A stretch of DNA of 7,562 bases from an uncultured Collinsella sp. (GTDB lineage: Bacteria > Actinomycetota > Coriobacteriia > Coriobacteriales > Coriobacteriaceae), in contig USDE01000063.1 in NCBI GenBank assembly GCA_900553345.1, positions 1 through 7,562 on the forward strand. The letters run 5' to 3'. The stretch's first letter is position 1; every line of letters starts with the position of its first letter. Shown in pieces: positions 5,792-7,562 of this stretch. The notes under the pieces are model-generated. The model had not been told where the DNA came from, did not search any database, and worked only from the letters and a program-made list of their open reading frames with translations. The translations under genes and the position numbers were made by a program.

Positions 5792-6796
5792 TTATTCCTC
5801 GACCGGCGTGAGCACCATGACGGCGCGCGTATTGCTAAATGACAGCGAACGGCAGGTCACAAGCGTTACGACCTTGGTTGCCGAAGCGGCACGCTCGGTG
5901 GCGTCGCTCGCCACGGCAGAAGCACCGTCGAGCATCTCGGACAGATAGCTCTTCAGTCCGTCATCGCCTTCAAAGTTGGGCGTGCGCGCCTTGGCATACG
6001 TGTCCTCGACGACCTTGGTCGCCAGCGGTCGCAGCTTATACGTTGCATCGCGCGTGATGTAATACACGTACTCGATGCTATCGAATGTCGCTTGGTCGGT
6101 GGTGTCCGAAATCACGTTGAACATCGACCCGTCATTCATGTGGTGGCCGTAGATCGTGGTCTGCTGGTCAACCATTCCCGGCGCGGTGTCATCGCTATCC
6201 AGGAAAATGGCCCCGGACGCATTGGCCGTACCGTCGAACAGCGTGTTGAGGTATTTGGAGTTGTTGTTGGTCTGCACCACGGGATAGTTGATGTTGGTTC
6301 CCGGCACGTAAATCCAACCCACAATCTCGGGGTTTGTCTGAGCAAGCGCATCGAAGTCGATAATCGGCACGCCGCTAGCGTCCTTATCGCTTACATATTG
6401 CTTCTCGATTTTCTGGTATGAATCGCTCGCCTGCTTATAGCCAATCTGAGCATTGATAAAGATGGCGGCGGCGGCGACAATCAGACCGATGCCCACGATG
6501 ATGAGCAGAATGGGGATGATGGAGCGGCGTTTCTTGCGCGGCGGCTCGGTGTAGCTGGACGGAGCGCCGCTCGGTTGCCTCGTCGTCCGGGTCTGCTTCT
6601 TTGCCGTGCCATATGACGAGGGGCGATACGCAGCCGGCGTATCCTGACGGCGATGGGACGTCGGCGTTACGGGGCGCGGCGCACGAGCCTGTTGAGGAGA
6701 GGATGCCCGACCCTGCTGCATGGAGCGGGCCGATCCCGCCTTGGATGGATCGGGGATCTGAGAAGCCGAGAAACGTTTTCCCTGATAGTCGGACAT
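5792..6796 (-). CDS. Class B sortase, membrane-anchored cysteine transpeptidase
   Basis: Sortases cut a C-terminal sorting signal on secreted proteins and join them to the cell wall or to pilin subunits. The 334-residue protein has a long polar cytoplasmic tail (1-91, rich in Q, P, S and R) ending in basic PPRKKRR. A single membrane helix (93-114) gives an N-in topology, and the catalytic domain follows. Seen are WIYVPGTNINYPVVQ (161-175), the histidine motif YGHHMNDGSMF (216-226, His218), TLVTC (311-315, catalytic Cys315) and Arg324 in SNTRAVMVL. The order and the class B YGHHM motif point to SrtB-like enzymes. GGGAG precedes the ATG by 4 bases. It begins 36 bases after the purE stop and is probably cotranscribed. 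No sorting-signal substrate is in the window, so its target is unknown. The 91-residue tail is longer than in typical SrtB. Confidence 0.93.
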   Translation of the reverse strand: MSDYQGKRFSASQIPDPSKAGSARSMQQGRASSPQQARAPRPVTPTSHRRQDTPAAYRPSSYGTAKKQTRTTRQPSGAPSSYTEPPRKKRRSIIPILLIIVGIGLIVAAAAIFINAQIGYKQASDSYQKIEKQYVSDKDASGVPIIDFDALAQTNPEIVGWIYVPGTNINYPVVQTNNNSKYLNTLFDGTANASGAIFLDSDDTAPGMVDQQTTIYGHHMNDGSMFNVISDTTDQATFDSIEYVYYITRDATYKLRPLATKVVEDTYAKARTPNFEGDDGLKSYLSEMLDGASAVASDATERAASATKVVTLVTCRSLSFSNTRAVMVLTPVEE

Positions 6797-6832
6797 GACT
6801 CTCCCTATGATTACAGCGGAATGGCAAGCCGC

Positions 6833-7297
6833 TTAGGCGTCGGCCATCTCCTGCTTCATTTTCTCGATAACCTTGCGGTACTCGGGGTCGCAAGCACCCA
6901 GAATCTGCGTGGCATAGATGGCGGCGTTCTTGGCGCCGTTGATGGCAACGCAGGCCACGGGCACGCCCGAAGGCATCTGCACCATCGACAGCAGCGAGTC
7001 CATACCGCCCAGGTCACTCGTCTTCATAGGCACGCCGATAACCGGCAGCGGCGTAAAGGCAGCCACGACACCACCCAGGTGAGCGGCCTTGCCGGCGGCG
7101 GCGATAATTACTTTGATACCGCGATCGGCAGCAGTCGAGGCCCACTCGTGGACCTTCGCCGGCGTGCGGTGTGCGCTCGCAATGACGAGCTCATAGGGCA
7201 CACCAAGCGCCTCGAGCTCGGCGGTGCAGCCTTCCATAACGCCCAGATCGGACTTGGAACCCATGATGATCCCGACAACCGGCTTTTGATCTGCCAT
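6833..7297 (-). CDS. purE: N5-carboxyaminoimidazole ribonucleotide mutase
   Basis: PurE moves the carboxyl group of N5-CAIR to carbon, giving CAIR in the purine pathway, usually together with PurK. The 154 residues show the class I motifs in order: GSKSDLGVM (13-21), SAHRTP with the catalytic histidine (41-46, His43) and AAAGKAAHLGGVVA (66-79). The length is typical of a single-domain bacterial PurE. The start is the ATG at 7297, preceded by AGGAGG at 9 bases. An in-frame TTG at 7303 would be only 3 bases from that site and is less likely. It lies 4.6 kb from purF on the same strand, so the purine genes here form at least two separate transcription units. No purK is visible upstream within the window. 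It heads the run purE, sortase, moaE-like. Confidence 0.95.
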   Translation of the reverse strand: MADQKPVVGIIMGSKSDLGVMEGCTAELEALGVPYELVIASAHRTPAKVHEWASTAADRGIKVIIAAAGKAAHLGGVVAAFTPLPVIGVPMKTSDLGGMDSLLSMVQMPSGVPVACVAINGAKNAAIYATQILGACDPEYRKVIEKMKQEMADA

Positions 7298-7360
7298 AAA
7301 CAAAGACCTCCTGTTGAGAGCGGCGACGCGGCGTTTCCGCGACCCTTAACTACTGAGAGT

Positions 7361-7366
7361 AGTATA
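7361..7366 (-). promoter_or_regulatory. Likely -10 box for purE
   Basis: TATACT on the minus strand (AGTATA on the plus) lies 63 bases upstream of the purE ATG. The -35 position (GAGACC at 17 bases) is weak. The predicted start is near 7354, and the roughly 57-base leader shows no recognised riboswitch. Confidence 0.45.
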
Positions 7367-7392
7367 GCTGCTCCCGTCCCTGCGGTCTCTGT

Positions 7393-7480
7393 GGCGCTTC
7401 GCGGGCGGGCCAGGCTTTATCTTCACTCCGGTTGCTTCGCAAAGTCGTTCAGATAGAGCCTGGCCCGCCCGCGAAGCGCC
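7393..7480. repeat. Large inverted repeat (30-bp arms, one mismatch) upstream of purE
   Basis: The arm at 7393-7422 is complementary to 7451-7480 over 30 bases except at one position. The outer 24 bp are perfect and very GC-rich (GGCGCTTCGCGGGCGGGCC at the start). The 28-base centre contains a small TTGC-TTC-GCAA hairpin. Neither side has a T-run, so it is not a standard terminator. It sits between the purE promoter and a terminator-like hairpin at the window end. It could be a dispersed palindromic repeat or MITE-like unit, or a cruciform-forming regulatory site. Confidence 0.85.
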
Positions 7481-7534
7481 CTGCGACCTACCGGATATTG
7501 CCATGACGTACGTTGGCTGAAATAATAAAGCAAT

Positions 7535-7562
7535 GCCCGCCGTCCTTGACGGAGCGGCGGGC
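7535..7562. terminator. GC-rich hairpin at window end, probable intrinsic terminator
   Basis: GCCCGCCG (7535-7542) pairs with CGGCGGGC (7555-7562), an 8-bp all-GC stem with a 12-base loop. On the minus strand it is followed by ATTGCTTTATTATTTC, a loose U-rich tract. It may end a gene lying to the right on the minus strand. It could also act in the plus direction if a T-run follows outside the window, which I cannot see. Confidence 0.5.

Noticed and set aside
7298..7303. TTG start for PurE six bases upstream.
   Set aside because: It is only 3 bases from AGGAGG, while the ATG at 7297 has a normal 9-base spacing and begins the conserved protein.
1..7562. CRISPR array, toxin-antitoxin, phage-defence system, tRNA or rRNA.
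   Set aside because: There are no regularly spaced repeats, no cloverleaf or rRNA motifs, and every real gene has another clear or likely family. The only mobile component seen is the IS.

Overview
The window looks like a high-GC Gram-positive chromosome of the Coriobacteriia, most likely Collinsella or a close relative. This rests on the protein style (Fe-S type PurF, class B sortase, PF06541-type membrane protein, an unusual MoaE-like protein) and on GC-rich codon use. The genus is an inference; no 16S or other marker is present.

Layout from left to right: the start of purM and all of purF lie on the minus strand, in the order purF then purM. A roughly 300-base divergent spacer carries a TATAAT box in each direction. 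It leads rightward into a plus-strand gene for a nine-helix membrane protein with a PF06541-like C-terminal half. Next is a complete, intact-looking IS3-family element of the IS150 group at 3826-5274, with its transposase genes on the minus strand. To its right are three minus-strand genes that read toward it: purE, a class B sortase and a MoaE-like protein (transcription order). The right end holds a large 30-bp inverted repeat and a terminator-like hairpin upstream of purE.

The most informative structure is the IS insertion site. Removing the element and one copy of its GAT duplication restores a 16-bp stem with T-runs on both sides. That is a bidirectional intrinsic terminator between the convergent membrane-protein and moaE-like genes, and the IS sits in its loop. 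The target also carried a copy of the IS tip (TGAACTGCC). The right junction therefore has two tips facing each other across 3 bp, the geometry of an IS3-family circle junction. Inside the IS one can see an A7 slippery site with a strong downstream hairpin for -1 frameshifting. There is also a hairpin that would bury the orfA ribosome-binding site in read-through RNA.

Functionally, PurF (step 1), PurM (step 5) and PurE (N5-CAIR mutase) belong to de novo purine synthesis. The sortase, MoaE-like and membrane proteins have no obvious link to that pathway and are probably only neighbours. I see no defence system, CRISPR array, tRNA or rRNA.
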